Source: Rhizophlyctis rosea (lineage: Eukaryota > Chytridiomycota > Chytridiomycetes > Rhizophlyctidales > Rhizophlyctidaceae). From it: 64,000 bases of DNA. The DNA lies in contig JADGJC010000138.1 of the NCBI GenBank assembly GCA_027596075.1, positions 7,733-71,732 on the forward strand, given 5' to 3'. The translations under genes were made by a program, and so were the position numbers. The stretch's first letter is position 1, and each line of letters begins with the position of its first letter. Shown here piece by piece: positions 21,701 through 34,642 of this stretch. Under the pieces are notes generated by a model. It was not told the DNA's origin. It was given only the letters and a program-made list of their open reading frames with translations, and did not search any database.

Positions 21701-24700
21701 TGTCACTATATGGCAGCAGGTGAGTCTAGCTGATTATGATGTTTAGAAGATTATTGCTCAATACTTCGGGCAGAACTCTCAAAACCGGTACAAAATACCG
21801 GGCACGGAGACGCGGCCGTATGCGTGGGATGATCCATCATACCGTGGAAAAGTCATGGTGATCAGCGTCAATGGACGGGAAAGAGAAATTGATGCTTTGG
21901 AGATCGGGCAGCTTGTTCCGTTGAAATACCCGGTGAGTACGGTGTTGTGAGCGGCTCACGAGATGCATCTAATTAAATATGCAACAAGCTTCCTGGAACG
22001 AACAAATACGGCGTCATGGCTATCCAAGTGTTTGCCCAAGGACCTACTTTATGCATTAAGTTGAGTCCATATGTGGAATCACGAAGTGCTTTCCGAAGGA
22101 CCACTGTAGGCCGGTCCGATACGGTCAAGTCGGATCTTGACGGCAATCAGGGCGCGTTCGAGATGGTGAGAAAGCTCTTGAAGGGTCCTTGAATCCTTTG
22201 CCAAAGTCTGAAGCAAATCTATAGAAACGGAAGGAGGCCAGCTTGCTGATGGCGTTCCAGTTACGGTTGGAGGGAATTGGTGTTTCGATTGTCAATGCGC
22301 AGCCGCAGGTGAATCAGTCACTCTTTGTTCTTTATGGGCATGAAAGTCACTTACGCCTGAGGTGCAGGAATTGCTCTATGCATCTGCCAAGAACGTCATG
22401 CTAGCATGGACGGACACCACAACGGACCAAGCGCTTTCCTTCAGCATCAAATGGTTGCAGGTAATTTTGGGACGAAGTCAGCATCATCATCGACATAAGT
22501 CTTGAACCTTCCTGTTTAGATCGACAATCAGCTCTACGGCTGTCTTGAGCCAATATTCGTCTACCCCACCGTTCTGCCCAAAGAAGGTGACGAAGAAATT
22601 CATCCAGTTCTGATGGCGACACTTTCGAAGTCCAAAGATACATGTACGATCCACTTGGTTCATAACTTTTTTGATTCAAGCTAATCTCCTGGTACCAGCG
22701 TTCGGTGTGGAGTACTATGAATGGTTCACTATCCTATTGCAGGAACTTTCTGTCGACATGGATGAAGATTTCTTGTACGCTCTTGTGAACTTTACGAAGT
22801 TCAATGTTCCAGGATGGAACGACGCAGAACAGTATGTCACAGAATGTGCTTTGGGGATATGCCAATGTGGCTAATCGAAGGAATTCAGTAAATTATGCGA
22901 CACGACAATGGCAATCCCCGAGCCTCCATTGACCGATGATAGCGCAAGAATGTATTTCGAAAAGTTCCTTCTGCAGCCCGTGCAGTTCAATATTTCGTTT
23001 GTACGCACACAAGCGGCAAATGCGGAGGAGGATAGGTATAGTTCTTAATTTTAGGTTTGATGATGTGCATCCCAATGTTCACCACTTCGTGTAGACATCG
23101 ACGACGTGGATTCTTCTCCTTTGTACTGGACGTGATGACCATGACGATTGGGAACATTCATGTGCGTTGGTTGTGTTTTGCCCTGCCATCGAGGATGTTG
23201 CTGACGTCACGTCCCTTTACAGGATGCGCCCATTCGATTGAATGTAACTACATTATGACCCGTGCTGTTGGGCTCTAGAAGTCGCCAGCTGACCACATTC
23301 GAATAGGCTTTAGAATTGCAACATCCTTACGTTACGCCTTCTCAGCTAGCCGACTTGATTGTCAAATTCTACACACAAGAAACTGTCAGCCAGGTGCGAG
23401 CTGCCGTGCTGCTATCCATTCCAAGCATGCTCTAACCACTTGGTTTGCAGCTGCATAAAGTTATTGGTTCCGCCGATGTACTCGGAAATCCCGTTGGCCT
23501 GTTCAACAACGTCAGCTCCGGCGTGAGCGATTTCTTCTATGAGCCTTTGCAAGGGTTTGAAATCACCAGGCCGCAAGATTTTGGTATCGGAGTAGCAAAG
23601 GTGAGTTCTTTGTGGCGTTTTGAACAGGAAGCATGTTCATAACGGCTTTGGCAGGGCACGGCAAGTCTGTTCAAGAAAACGGTGTTTGGTGTTTCAGATA
23701 CCTTCTCTAAGGTCACGGGCAGCATTGGCAAAGGTATGTTCTTTTGGGATATTCGAGAAAACAAAAGCACTCATGATTTGCATTAGGTTTGTCCGTCATC
23801 ACAATGGATGAACAGGTACGTAAATCTGGTTTCACTCGACTTCGTGGCAAACGATGACCGTGTTTTTCGGTGCAGTTCCAAGAACGGAGACGACTGGCCA
23901 GCGCACGGTAATTGGCGATCATGGCTGCAAAAACGTGTTCTCAGCTTACACAACGGCCTATTAGGAACCGACCTCGGCATGCAGTTTACGGAGTGACTAC
24001 CGGCGCTACTTCCTTGGCTCGCAGTGTCGCCAGCGGTATTACCGGGGTTGTGGTATGTTTGTAAAGTCTCATTTCTCCATCGAGTGGATCTTAACGGACT
24101 ATGCAGTCTAAACCATTGGAAGGAGCACAAGAGGAAGGAGTGGGCGGCTTCTTCAAAGGCATCGGCAAGGGTCTGGTCGGGTAGGTGTCCCATAGGCATT
24201 TTCGATCCCGGCATGATATTCAATATTTTGCACCCCAGTGTCGTCACCAAGCCCGTCATTGGCGTATTTGATTTGGCTACGAACGTTGGAGAAGGTGGAT
24301 TGAGTACTGCATGCCATCCAGCATGAGGAAACAGTCTAATACATCTGTAGGCATTCGTAACACCACCACGGTATTCGATACTGGGTTGGACAGAGTGCGA
24401 CTGCCCAGACACATCAATCGGGACAAGATTCTGACGGTAAGAGGCATCATAAATTGACTCGACTGGTCGCTTTTCCACTGACGAGATATGTCAGCCATAT
24501 GATCCACGAGAGGGTTTAGGACTTAGCTGGCTCAAGGGTTTGGAAAATGGACGGTATTTCCATGAAGAGTACATCGCGCACCTAGGTACGTAACTCGGTT
24601 CTGCCATTTCATTTGAATGCAATATCCAAACGAGATGCAGAATTGCGAATCGAGGATTTGGTGGCAATGGTGACGGGTGCGAGGATCATGATGTTCAGGA

Positions 24701-25124
24701 TCAAGAAGCTGAAAGTAGATTGGGATTTGGCCTTTGAAGGTTCGTTGAGTTTCTCCACACTTTTGTTGCATAGGTTGGCGAGATTGCTTACAATGCAGCC
24801 TTTCAGACATGCAAGTGGTGCGAGTGGAGAATGGTGGCATCACTCTCATCCGAAAAGGCGGCCAGCAAGCAAGATCACGGATCATACCATGTCCAGATCA
24901 GTCAAGCGCACAGGTAAGCGTTGTGCGTTACGGATCTGACCAAAAACAAATCTTGTTTATTGAGATCCGACACTTTCAGTGGTTTTGTTCAAAAATTGAA
25001 GATGGCTTCGGATCGTTTTTGGAACAACGACGGCCCTTTGAATGATACGGATCCCGCAACTGCTGAAAGCCTCGTAGATCATGCTGATAACGAGGCCTTC
25101 ATGATGTGGATAAACTATTTGTAG
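12795..25124 (+). CDS. VPS13: VPS13 bridge-like lipid-transfer protein
   Basis: Giant gene of some 3,000 codons in many exons over 12.3 kb. Exon 1 is [12 protein letters not shown] (12795-12830); exon 2 continues [20 protein letters not shown], then [20 protein letters not shown], the chorein N-terminal lipid-entry domain. Further markers are [15 protein letters not shown] (from 13508), long beta-rich groove repeats in the big exons 16050-17852, 17868-19109 and 19594-20910, the VAB adaptor region (about 19.6-21.9 kb; [20 protein letters not shown]), and the C-terminal ATG2-C-like part ([37 protein letters not shown]). It closes with a PH-like segment ([14 protein letters not shown]) and a stop at 25122-25124. 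Family role: bulk phospholipid flow at organelle contact sites (ER, vacuole, mitochondria, prospore membrane). The second intron (12961-13027) uses a GC donor. Exact exon borders in the middle were not all resolved. Confidence 0.93.
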
Positions 25125-25371
25125 TGTGTTGTTTTTTGTACATATGTGCTGTAATGCAAATACTGTTTACTGTGCTCAAATCTTGTACAGTAGTCTGGAT
25201 CTCTTGATGGCAAGGAGTGAATGATAAAGAACGCCATCTTGACCTAGGATTCAAAATATTGTATTCGATTCATTTTTATTGTTTCCTTTTATTTACATGT
25301 TTGGTATGTTAGTCATTGTACAAAATTTGTGCAGGAACTGCTCTGATGCCCCAGGTTTTTGCCTTCTAACT

Positions 25372-28300
25372 CTACTCCAACCTCCTAACCTTCCCCTCCC
25401 TGCCCTCCTCCCATCGCCCACCTCCATCCTCTCGTTCTCTCTTCCCTCCTGCATAACCACCCCTTCCCCCACCTTCATACCCACCCCGACCCGGCGGTCC
25501 ACCGTACGGTGGGCCATAATAGTCCGGCGGACCCCGGCGAGCCCCGTACATGGGCGGCGGCGGGCCGTACGGATCCCAGAATGGTCGCTGTGGCGGCGGC
25601 ATCATCGGACCGCGTTGACCCCAATGCGGGTCGAAATCTGGTGGTGGGTAAGGGAATGCTCTTGGGTGATGCATGTGTGGTGGAATAGGTCCTGGCCCTT
25701 CAGGGAACCGGGCGTGTGGGTGTGGAGGGAGGAACGGCATGTGGGGTGGGAAGTGGTCTGGGTGCGAGTGTGCTGGTGATGATTGAAAGCCATAAAAGGT
25801 CAGCAAAGGGAGACAAAAACGTGAGATGATCAGTAAAAGGAAATAACGCTCACCATCCATCATCTCGGCATCTTCCATCCCGAACCCATCATCCATTCCT
25901 CCATGTCCAGGAATCAGACCCACACCATGCGGTCCAGCACCAACGCCCTCCTCCTCCCCTCCCCGCTTCGCATTTCCATCCCGCTTTGTAATCACACTAT
26001 CCGCGCTCCGTTTCGTGATCACACTCTCCACTGGTCGCTTCGTCATAACACTCTCCACAGGACGTTTCGTGATAATCCCATTCACCTTCTTCACCGCCGC
26101 CGGCGTTGGCGTCGCCGCATCCGCCTGTGCTTGTGCCCCTCCTGCCGCATTCCCATTCACTTGCGTATCGGCAACAGCACCATTCTCACCCGTCGCAGCG
26201 CCGCTGGTGAGATCAATAGCAGCAGAGGACTTTGATAATGCCGATCCTGCACCGCCGCCAACGATGGTGGAGTGACTACCGCCCGCACCAACAACCTTGA
26301 ATGGAAGACTTGTCGTCGGCGGCCGCGATATGACCGTGAATGGCTTGGTGGTTGTGGGTGGTCGTGAGATACCTGTGAACGGCTTGGTTATCGCCGTCAT
26401 TGCTGCTCCTGCATTTGTCGTTGCTCCGGCCGGTGGCACTGTAGCTGCAGGCGGAGGTGTTCCAACTGCCGTTGCTTCTGGAGTACCCACGTCCCCGACA
26501 ATACCGCCCTCCCCCTCGGACCCGCTCCCCGCGCCCTCCATGGCCTTAGCCCTGCTAGCCGCAAACTCTCTCAAATGTTTCTCAACCGCCTGGCGCAGGT
26601 CGTTGTTCGGCACGAGGTTGTCGGGCGTTTGGTCTGAATTGCAGTTGGGGCATTTGAAACGGAGGTCGTTGTTTTCGTGTTCTAGCAGGGAGTGGCGGAT
26701 ACCTATCACAATAAAATTGACCATAAGAATATGACATGTACGAACTTATAAGTAAACGGAGGGGGAAAAACTTACATTCATCACAGTAGTTTTTCCCACA
26801 ACAAGGGATTTGCACAGCGTCTCGCAGGAGTTTGTGACATATACCGCAGGCTAGTTCGTCCGGCACGGGAGCCATTTCGTAGGCGTCGCCGGCACCGAGG
26901 TAGTTGCGGGCGTGAGCGGTTAGTTTTGTCCATGCTTGCCTGATCGATGTTGGGTTAGTCATCAGTCAATAATCATGCTGTTCGCCACTGAGAATAGTGC
27001 GGCCAGATATGAAACCGGAAGTAGGACAACTCACTCATTAGGCATAGCCTGCACCAATTCCCCACTCTGGGTGACCATCACCCCTCCGCCTGCCGCTGAC
27101 TTGTCGTCCACCTTCTGCAAGAATATCTTCGGAATCCCTGTCGTGCGTTTCAGTTTGGGACGGTCAAAGTCTTTGTTGCCAATTGTAGGGCATTGGTTGA
27201 TGAAGTGGCCTGAGTTTATGGGGATGCAAAAGGAAGGATAGTATGTCAGGGAATAGGTATGATATGAGGGTTGATTGCCGAAAAAATGTATATCAGACAT
27301 AAACGCAGGACCAATATTCTTTTTTGTATTTTTTTGGGGTAACGTAAAGGTAAAGCTACGGTATGAATGACGATAATCACCTTTGTTACCACACCGATAA
27401 CAGATGTAGCCAGGTGGAGGAGCGCGGTTGGAATCTCCCCTCCATTGAGGCCTTTCTCTTCCTTCATGTCCAACCCCGCCCCCTTCACCACTCGCCCCAT
27501 TTGAAGCACCGTGGTGCCCAGATCCGCCGCCTTGATGCCCACCACGGTAGCCGCCACGACCGCCATGGAATCTTGATACGGGCTTTTGACTTTGTGATTG
27601 GAAAAATACAAATTGATATGATGTTAGATGGATGCGAGGGTGGTGGAGTAAGGAAAGACTATCAAACTTACGTTGCCATAATCTCTTGAGTTTGCTGCCA
27701 TTGTTCGTCCTGCTGCTGAAGCATGTGCTGGATGCGCTCTTCTTCGGTCATACTTTCTACGTCCACGACGGGAGCAGGAGCAGACAGTGTTGGTTTCGGT
27801 CTATTATGTGATAAAGTTATGATCCGCATCCTTCGATATGCATACATCTTCCTTTGCGCAAACTTACGCAGTGGCTGTGAGTGTCGTATGTTTCGGTAGC
27901 TGAGCAGGTTGTGGCATGCCTCGTAGACCGCGCACCCCACTTCCCTGGGCGGCAGAGGGCATGACGCCATTGACGTATCTTTGTGCGCTCCCCTTCCCAG
28001 GTCTCGCGGCTGGATTTCGGCTTACAAGGATGGAAGAGTTGCGAGGTATCATGTACATATCGTCGCTGTATTCTGGAAAGGTAATGGTCAGCGTCGCCTT
28101 TCATGATATGTGCAAGTCAAATCTCCTCTAGCCAATTCCGAATCCACCAATTCTAGACCCCGCTCGATGTCGTTTGATGTTAAAAGGACAGTCGCCTTTA
28201 CGAAAAACACATGGGAAACCACCTCGTCTGATCAACAGTCTAACCAACAGCACCAAGGAAGAGATGTCGTTCTGGGAAAATCGATGACCATGGTTCCACA

Positions 28301-28825
28301 ACATGCGTAACTGACTTGACACAGGAACCGACCCAATGCAAACAGAAATGCGAAGCTCACAAACAACGCCAATCCAATCATCCACTCCAAACGTTCAAGA
28401 CAACGTTATTACTCAAGGTTAAAAGCTATACCAATGGACCTCACAGAGAATCCAGAAAACATACACACAAATCAAACCTGTCACACCATGTTGTCGCCAC
28501 CTTACGAACCCAACCACCATCGGCCTTTTTATTGACCAAAAATCCACTGATATATCTAATCTAAGAGATGACCGCACCCAAGCACCCACTCGCCGGAACT
28601 ACACCACCACAAGCTCCCCAGCGCCATTCACAGTCCTACTCTATTATGAGACTCACCATCATTCGTTTGCGCATTATATATTGCGAGATCAAAATCGGTG
28701 CCCTTGCCCAACTTCTTCTGCACCATGATTTCCTTCTTCAAATCGAACACCGATATACTTGGGCCATCGAAAGTGCAAGTATCGTAATCCTTCGCAGCCT
28801 TGAATTTGTAGTAAACGAATGACAT
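25372..28825 (-). CDS. MPE1: MPE1/RBBP6: cleavage-polyadenylation factor subunit
   Basis: Multi-exon gene from MSFVYYKFKAAKDYDTCTFD (ATG at 28825). Domain order: N-terminal ubiquitin-like DWNN domain (ISVFDLKKEIMVQKKLGKGT, DFDLAIYNAQTNDG); a linker with MIPRNSSILVSRNPAARPGK; EERIQHMLQQQDEQWQQTQE; CCHC zinc knuckle (YRCGNKGHFINQC with KDFDRPKLKRTTGIPKIFLQ); RING/U-box (ELACGICHKLLRDAVQIPCC, then CPNCNSDQ). A long Pro/Gly/Arg-rich tail ends GREGKVRRLE. In yeast this is an essential subunit of CPF, needed for mRNA 3'-end cutting; the animal homologue also acts as an E3 ligase. The tail contains an in-frame possible intron (donor GTGAGC after MEDAEMMDG). Confidence 0.92.
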
Positions 28826-29454
28826 TGTGGACAAGCGTGTAACCGAAAGAAATGAAAGAGAAGGACGAGCGACAGGAACCTGGCAAAGACCAAAAAAATT
28901 CAACCGTCAGCAAAAGTGTTATTGTCGGAGGTAAGAGAAGCGGGCTGCGCTTGCGAACACTTCTTAAACGCTCTATCACTTCACACCTGTAAAAGTTCTG
29001 GCCAGCGCTAGTCACTTGAGTCGGCTTTAATCTTATGCTATGACAATGAGAAGGTATCGGATGGAGGTTCCCAATATAGTTGTGGAAAGGTATTCTTTTG
29101 GAAGCGAAACCTGAGGTGTGGGAAATTGATGGGTGGGAAAGAATGGTGGGAAGGTGATGAAACTGCCGGCTGTGGTGGGATTGATTTTGAATGCAGGCGC
29201 AGAACCGTGTCTCAATTCTCGATCATGTGGGTGAGTAGTGATTGGTCAATATATTGAGTCGAGTCACAATATTAAATCGGATGCAATCGGCATTGACAGG
29301 GTAGAAAGGTCACGTGGTCACCTGAACGGGTAATAGACTTCGGTTCAAGCAAGCCTTCAACTCCTTTCGCAGGCGCAAAGCACCTCTCCAGAATCTCGTT
29401 TTCATTTACTATATTCAATCTCGCAACGCGTTAATATAAAGTAGTACCACAACT
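28826..29454. other. Divergent promoter region
   Basis: 629 bp between MPE1 (-) and the TFG-like gene (+), with no recognisable gene, RNA or repeat. Confidence 0.4.
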
Positions 29455-30810
29455 ATGATTGTCGTGAAGGCTACCTGCTCCGGACGGGACGTGACGGAAA
29501 TAAGGCGGCTGCCGATGTCTCGTCTCCCGGGGGAACTCACTTACGATGAGGTGGGTGGGCCGCGTTTTTCAATGTGAAATCCATGCTAAAGTATCATCTT
29601 TCTTCAGCTTTGTATCATCTTGCACCGCTTGTTCAAAAAGAATCTGAGCAGTAATATAGACAACTTGGTGCTGAAGTATGTGGATGAAGGTCGGCACGTT
29701 CGTTCCGGATTTTCTTTGTTACACTGTCCTGATTTCGATATCAAAATCAGACGGGGATTATATCTGTCTCGAGAGCGATATTGATATATCTCATGCGCTG
29801 TCTATCAATAGCACTTTGAAAGTGCACGTATATGGTGGGTATTAAACGGATAACAGGTACAGCTTTGATGGTTTAACAAGGGGAATTGAACCACTAGACA
29901 AAGAGGTTCTGCCTCCTCCGACGCATAGCTCGCTTCTTGCAAATTCCTTGAAAGAGTTGAAGTTGGAAAGTACCCAACATGATGCCCTGAAAATTGCTTT
30001 GGAACAAGTCAGAGATAGGATCGACGAGATTTTGAAGGTCGTTACGCAAAACACAGGCACTGGTAAGTATCAGGTCTGTCGAGCCTGTCAAAGACGTTTA
30101 GTATTCACATCGATGCATCAGATGCCAAGAGTTCGAAGCAGTTAACAAAAGCAGATATGGGTAAGCAAAAGAAGATTATAGGTGTGCAGCATTGCTCGAC
30201 GTGATGGCCAACTCAACTTCCTTTAGCGGAGTTCATGCCGAAGCAAGCTACACCAACTAATACTAAGATCTCACCTACCGGATCAGCGCCACCATCTGCA
30301 GTGCCCTCCAATCCCGCCGCGCAGTATCCGTCTCAACCGGCCCCGGCACCACTCACTCATCAACCGTCATACTCAGGCTATGGAACGCCTTCCGTTCCTC
30401 CGACACCGGCAGGACAGCCGCCGCAATCTGTGCCGCCCGGGCCGCCAGGCGCACCCAGCTACTATGGCGCCCCTCCCAGTTCTGCACCTCCCTCACACGG
30501 CCCGCCTCCTCCTCCTACTTCAGGCTACGTACCCCAATATGGCGCCCCGCCCACTCAATCAACTCTTCCACGCCCACCGTCATCGCAACAATCATATTCC
30601 GCAACCACCTATGGACGACCTCCATCTTCACAACCTCCTCAAGGCCCACCAACACCGCAGGGACCACCCGGCCCTGCCAGTTACGCACTACCAAACGCGT
30701 CACCAGGTCAACCTCCGGTTCCAGGGTTTCCGCAATCTTCTGCGCCGCCTCCCCAACAGTCGTACTATGGTCAGCAGCAGCAATATGGGCAACAGCCGCA
30801 TTATCGCTAG
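29455..30810 (+). CDS. TFG-like PB1 protein of ER exit sites
   Basis: Exon 1 (29455-29550) encodes MIVVKATCSGRDVTEIRRLP and ends LTYDE; exon 2 begins at 29608 with LCIILHRLFKKNLSSN and continues VLKYVDEDGDYICLESDIDI, a PB1 domain with both the basic and the acidic (DEDGD) faces. A coiled coil follows (SLKELKLESTQHDALKIALE, VRDRIDEILKVVTQ). From about 30235 the protein is a Pro/Gln/Tyr/Gly-rich disordered tail ending YGQQPHYR. PB1, then coiled coil, then P/Q-rich tail is the layout of TFG, which forms assemblies at the ER-Golgi interface and helps COPII carriers. Assignment rests on domain order and on the PB1 sequence; other PB1 proteins (for example Bem1-like) lack the coiled coil and P/Q tail. 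Confidence 0.75.
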
Positions 30811-31024
30811 ATGTTTCAGGTTGGTTCTGTATATATCGCATGGTATTTCCGTGCCCAATACAAATGCAAAGCAGTGTTGAATTTTTGCTCAGTGAGGTGT
30901 CGGTTTTGATTTGGTGTGTATGAGTCTTTGTGGCGGTGCCGCCACTGGTATATTGTATTTATGGCGGCATAGAAGTATGTACAAGACGACCAACACGCTT
31001 TGAATCCGGTCTTAGCAATCGATT

Positions 31025-33056
31025 CTAAGGAACTGTCTCTGAAATGAGTGCATAAAGGAACGAAACCAATGCAAATGCGTCCTTGAAAGTGGAAGCATAG
31101 CCAAATGATATCCGGATCACCCCGTCTAAACCTCGAGTCGCCAGGAAGGTTTCGACTATCATTTGCCCTTCTCCACCCTTCCCTACACAGTCCGCAATCT
31201 CCGCCATTACCTCCTCACCGACATTTGTGGCCCGTAGCGCACAACCTGGGTTGCACAGACACCCCGTGCGTAATGATATCCCTTTTGCGCTAGCGGCCCG
31301 TTCAGCCAGTAGCACAGGTACCTTCTGTCCTTTTGAATCATATATGCTGAATGCAATTGTGGCTCCCCTTCCTTCCGTATCTGTCGGACCGTGGATTTTG
31401 ATGGCTGATGTGGTGCTGTTGAGATGCGTGATGCGTGTAAGTGCTGTGATGATGTATTGTGTTAGGGCTTTTAGCCGGGATGTAAGGTCGGGTTGAAGGG
31501 AGGATAGGAAGGAGAGGCCCAGTGGAATGGCGGAGAGGGAGGTGTAGTTTATGGTTCCATCTTCAAAGGCTTGAGCGGTTGTGTGAAGGGTGTGGTGGGG
31601 TGGGGTGAGGAAGGCTGATGTTACGGTTCCGCCAGCGTACTGGATGATTTTTTGCATTTGTTTTTTTGTTTCGGTTATTGCGCGCTTGCTGGTTAGATGT
31701 ATGAAGATTGTTATAGTGGTGCACTTACCCAAGGTCTACGTAAGCGGGCAAGAGCATCCGTTCGAGCAATAAGAGCACCCACCCCGGTCGGGTATCCAAA
31801 CATCTGGAAAGGAGCAGTTTACTGACGATGTCAAAATCCAAGCAAACGTTCACCAGTTCTATCATTACCTTATAGAAACTGACACACACAAAATCTACCT
31901 CATTCCACTTTCGCAAATCTAGTTGATTTGTCGGCACAAAAGCAGAAGCATCCAAGAAAACATCCCATCCATTTTGTTTGGCTTCATGTATGTACTCTAG
32001 GGGATGCTGGACACCGGAAAGATTGGACTGGGCTGGGTAGATGAAGAGTCGTGGTTGTGTGGAGCGCGGGGTATTGAGGGAGGTCTGGGGTAACAAAACC
32101 TTAGCTCAAGGGCTGTTTGTTAGGCAAGAGCTCCATTACCTGGACATGTGCCTTATCAAGGAGCAAAGAGGGCAACAATGGAAGCACTTGAATGGAAGCA
32201 TGCTTTCGTTTTGCATATTCACCAATTCCTGCCACAGAATTGTGTGAATCCTCCGTGAGGAGCAGCACACTTCCTTCTTCAAAAGGATAGGACTCCCCAA
32301 CGAGCTTCAGGGCACCAGTGGCATTTGGGGTGAAGACCACGTCATATAGATTAGGATCTGCGTTGAAGTGATTGAGAACAGCAGCTCGTGCTGCGTCTGC
32401 ATGTGTTGTGGCGAGTGATGAACTACAAGGGACAGGGGGTTTGAGTTCGCGTTTGGGTTGTTCAACAATAGAGCCACATACATGCAAGTTTCACTTACGT
32501 GGGATTGTCTGAATGTGGGTTGCCGAGTGCGGACTGGAGAAGGAGGGATGTGTGCAACTGAATTAGAAATGCTGGATAAGGCGCTCCGCTGTATCATGGA
32601 GAAAGGACATGAATGGCTCAATCGTTTTCTTGACCCATGACTGGTGACTGGTAAATACCCCGTGTAGTCTAGATAAACATGCCCCTGCCCATCCAATCTA
32701 CTGAAATCATTGAGACGTAGCTCGTCCAATGCTGTGGAGGCATAGGTGGGGTAATCTTTCAAGAAGGCGGCGTTTTCGACGTCGTAAGAAGGAGGCGGGC
32801 GAAGTTGATGAGGTTGACATGCGGGTTGGATGGATGGAAGTTTGGTGCTGACAATTTCCTTGCCCGCCGACCGGGCGTGAGGCTTTGAGTTCGATCCGGG
32901 CGCGTTCAAAAATATGGTGTGGATGTTGATTTTGAACGAGAGGCGGGAGGGTTTGACGTCTGACTGAGTGTGCTGCTGACCATCATTGCTAGAATTGGGT
33001 CGCCGCCGTTCGTTCACCGATGTTGTTAATTTGGTCAGCCATTTCATGTTCGCCAT
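31025..33056 (-). CDS. Molybdenum-cofactor-sulfurase-like PLP enzyme, no MOSC domain
   Basis: Multi-exon class V aminotransferase fold. Exon 1 (from ATG 33056) has a long variable N-terminus, then DEL...HVYLDYTG. After splicing the frame is GAPYPAFLIQLHTSLLLQSA, then LGNPHSDNP, typical of MOCOS. DVVFTPNATGALKLVGESYP, DVFLDASAFVPTNQLDL and the PLP-lysine motif SFYKMFGYPTG (spliced after K) follow. The C-terminal part has the sulfur-carrying cysteine motif RTGCLCNPG. The protein stops soon after IRISFGYASTFKDAFALVSF, so the MOSC domain found in full-length Moco sulfurases is absent. By family it would move sulfur from cysteine, possibly to the molybdenum cofactor of xanthine dehydrogenase or aldehyde oxidase-type enzymes; the true substrate is uncertain. 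Confidence 0.85.
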
Positions 33057-33791
33057 ATCATTCGAATGTGAATTTTGATAGGAAAGTCCGGGGATGCAAG
33101 AAAAAGCTCAGGACAAAATAAAGGCGTCCAAAGGGTCCCACAGAAAATATTCGACAGGCTTGGATGTGGGTCCCGGCTGTTGGTGGCGAGTGTCACAAAA
33201 AGGTCTGCATGCGTGTGCGACGGTACCGGCAGCGGAGGGAGGAGCATCCGAGTCCCCAAACCTGCCTTCCGACGCCACCAAACGTAATGACGCCCATCAC
33301 TGACAGCAATACTGTATGAGCATGCGCCAAGCCCCATTTGAAATCGGACACCTTTGCGCATGGAGTGTGACAAGCCGGTCACTTCTTTATTATCTTTGCG
33401 AATGCCAAATAAGCTGGATTGTGTTCAACCAGAGATATTGGGTCCCAGGTCCTAGCTCCCACAACTTCGCGACTTAGTCGACTTCAGGCATGCAATTGAA
33501 ACATTACACAATCAGTGGGCAGTATAGAAAATGATAAAACTCTTTCATTACACGGCATTTGAAGTGTGCGCGCTCCAATTATCAGGGGCCCCAGTGGCCC
33601 CTATTATCTCTTCCCAGCAGGGGCGGAAAAATCGGCAGCTGCGGGAAATTCCAGCCCTCGTGGCTTTGGAAGTTTGGATGACAAACTGTCCCGCAGCTCC
33701 GATTCTCCGAAACCGAAACGCGTCAACACTTTTCCTATTTTTAACCCTCACCCACACCACCCTCCCCTCAAATCTCCCCTCAAGGATATCG
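33057..33791. other. Divergent promoter region
   Basis: 735 bp between the MOCOS-like gene (-) and the DUF427 gene (+). Only short ORFs without coding bias. Confidence 0.4.
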
Positions 33792-34443
33792 ATGAAAACA
33801 ACCGGCTTCTTGCGCTCAATAACAAGCACCTACCTCAACAGACCTACCCATCAACGAAGATTATTTTCCAAAATGGCGAAAGCTGAGTGGAACGGAGCTG
33901 GTATGTGCCGCAAGAATGTTCCACCTCAGCTGTCCAAAGTAACCGCCTTTAACGAAATTTGTCGAATAGTCATTGCGGAAACTGACAAGTACGAAACGGT
34001 CGAAGGAAATGTATACGTGAGTATGCCAGTCTTTACTGTCCAAGTGGTACACACAAGCACGTCTCATCAATGTATATTTTGACCCAGTTCCCTGCATCGT
34101 CCATCAAGAAGGAGTATTTCAAGCCCAGCAACACGCACACCACCTGCGGGTGGAAGGGTGGTATGTGGATCTCAGGCTTGAAGGACGAGAGGTATGAAAC
34201 TTTTGAAGATGTTAATCTGATGTGTTTCCAGTTGCCAGCTACTACACCATTTCCGTGAACGGCAAGGACAACGCCGATGCCGCGTGGTACTATCCCGAGC
34301 CCAAGTCTGCTGCTGAAAACATCAAGGATCATGTTGCGTTCTGGAAGGTATGTTGTGCCGGTACTTCTGATTGGGATGTTTTTTTATACTATGATATCTG
34401 ATGGTGTGCCGAATGCATTCAGGGAGTCACAGTCACGAAATAG
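33792..34443 (+). CDS. DUF427-domain protein, possible mitochondrial targeting
   Basis: Spliced frame: MAKAEWNGA | VIAETDKYETVEGNVY | FPASSIKKEYFKPSNTHTTC, then GWKG | VASYYTISVNGKDNADAAWY, YPEPKSAAENIKDHVAFWK | GVTVTK and TAG at 34441-34443. This is a complete DUF427 domain (conserved EGN.YFP, T..C.WKG and AAWYY.P.P). Introns have GTATGT-like donors, for example after GGAGCTG near 33899. An upstream in-frame ATG at 33792 adds 27 residues (MKTTGFLRSITSTYLNRPTH...) that are Arg/Ser/Thr-rich without acidic residues, like a mitochondrial presequence; the shorter start is 33873. Biochemical function of the family is unknown. Confidence 0.85.
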
Positions 34444-34642
34444 GATTTTTCTGCCTTGCGCGGGGTATCAAGAATAATGATCAGTCTCTTTCTGTCCTTG
34501 CTGGTGTTATTGTACATGTGTTGTAAATAGTCAATTTGTTTTTTGGTATTCATCAAGTTTGATACCGCTGAGCTACTGCTACCAGTGCTGATCGAAGCGG
34601 ACCATATAATCTCCATCTACCTCTATTCTATGCTGATGGATT

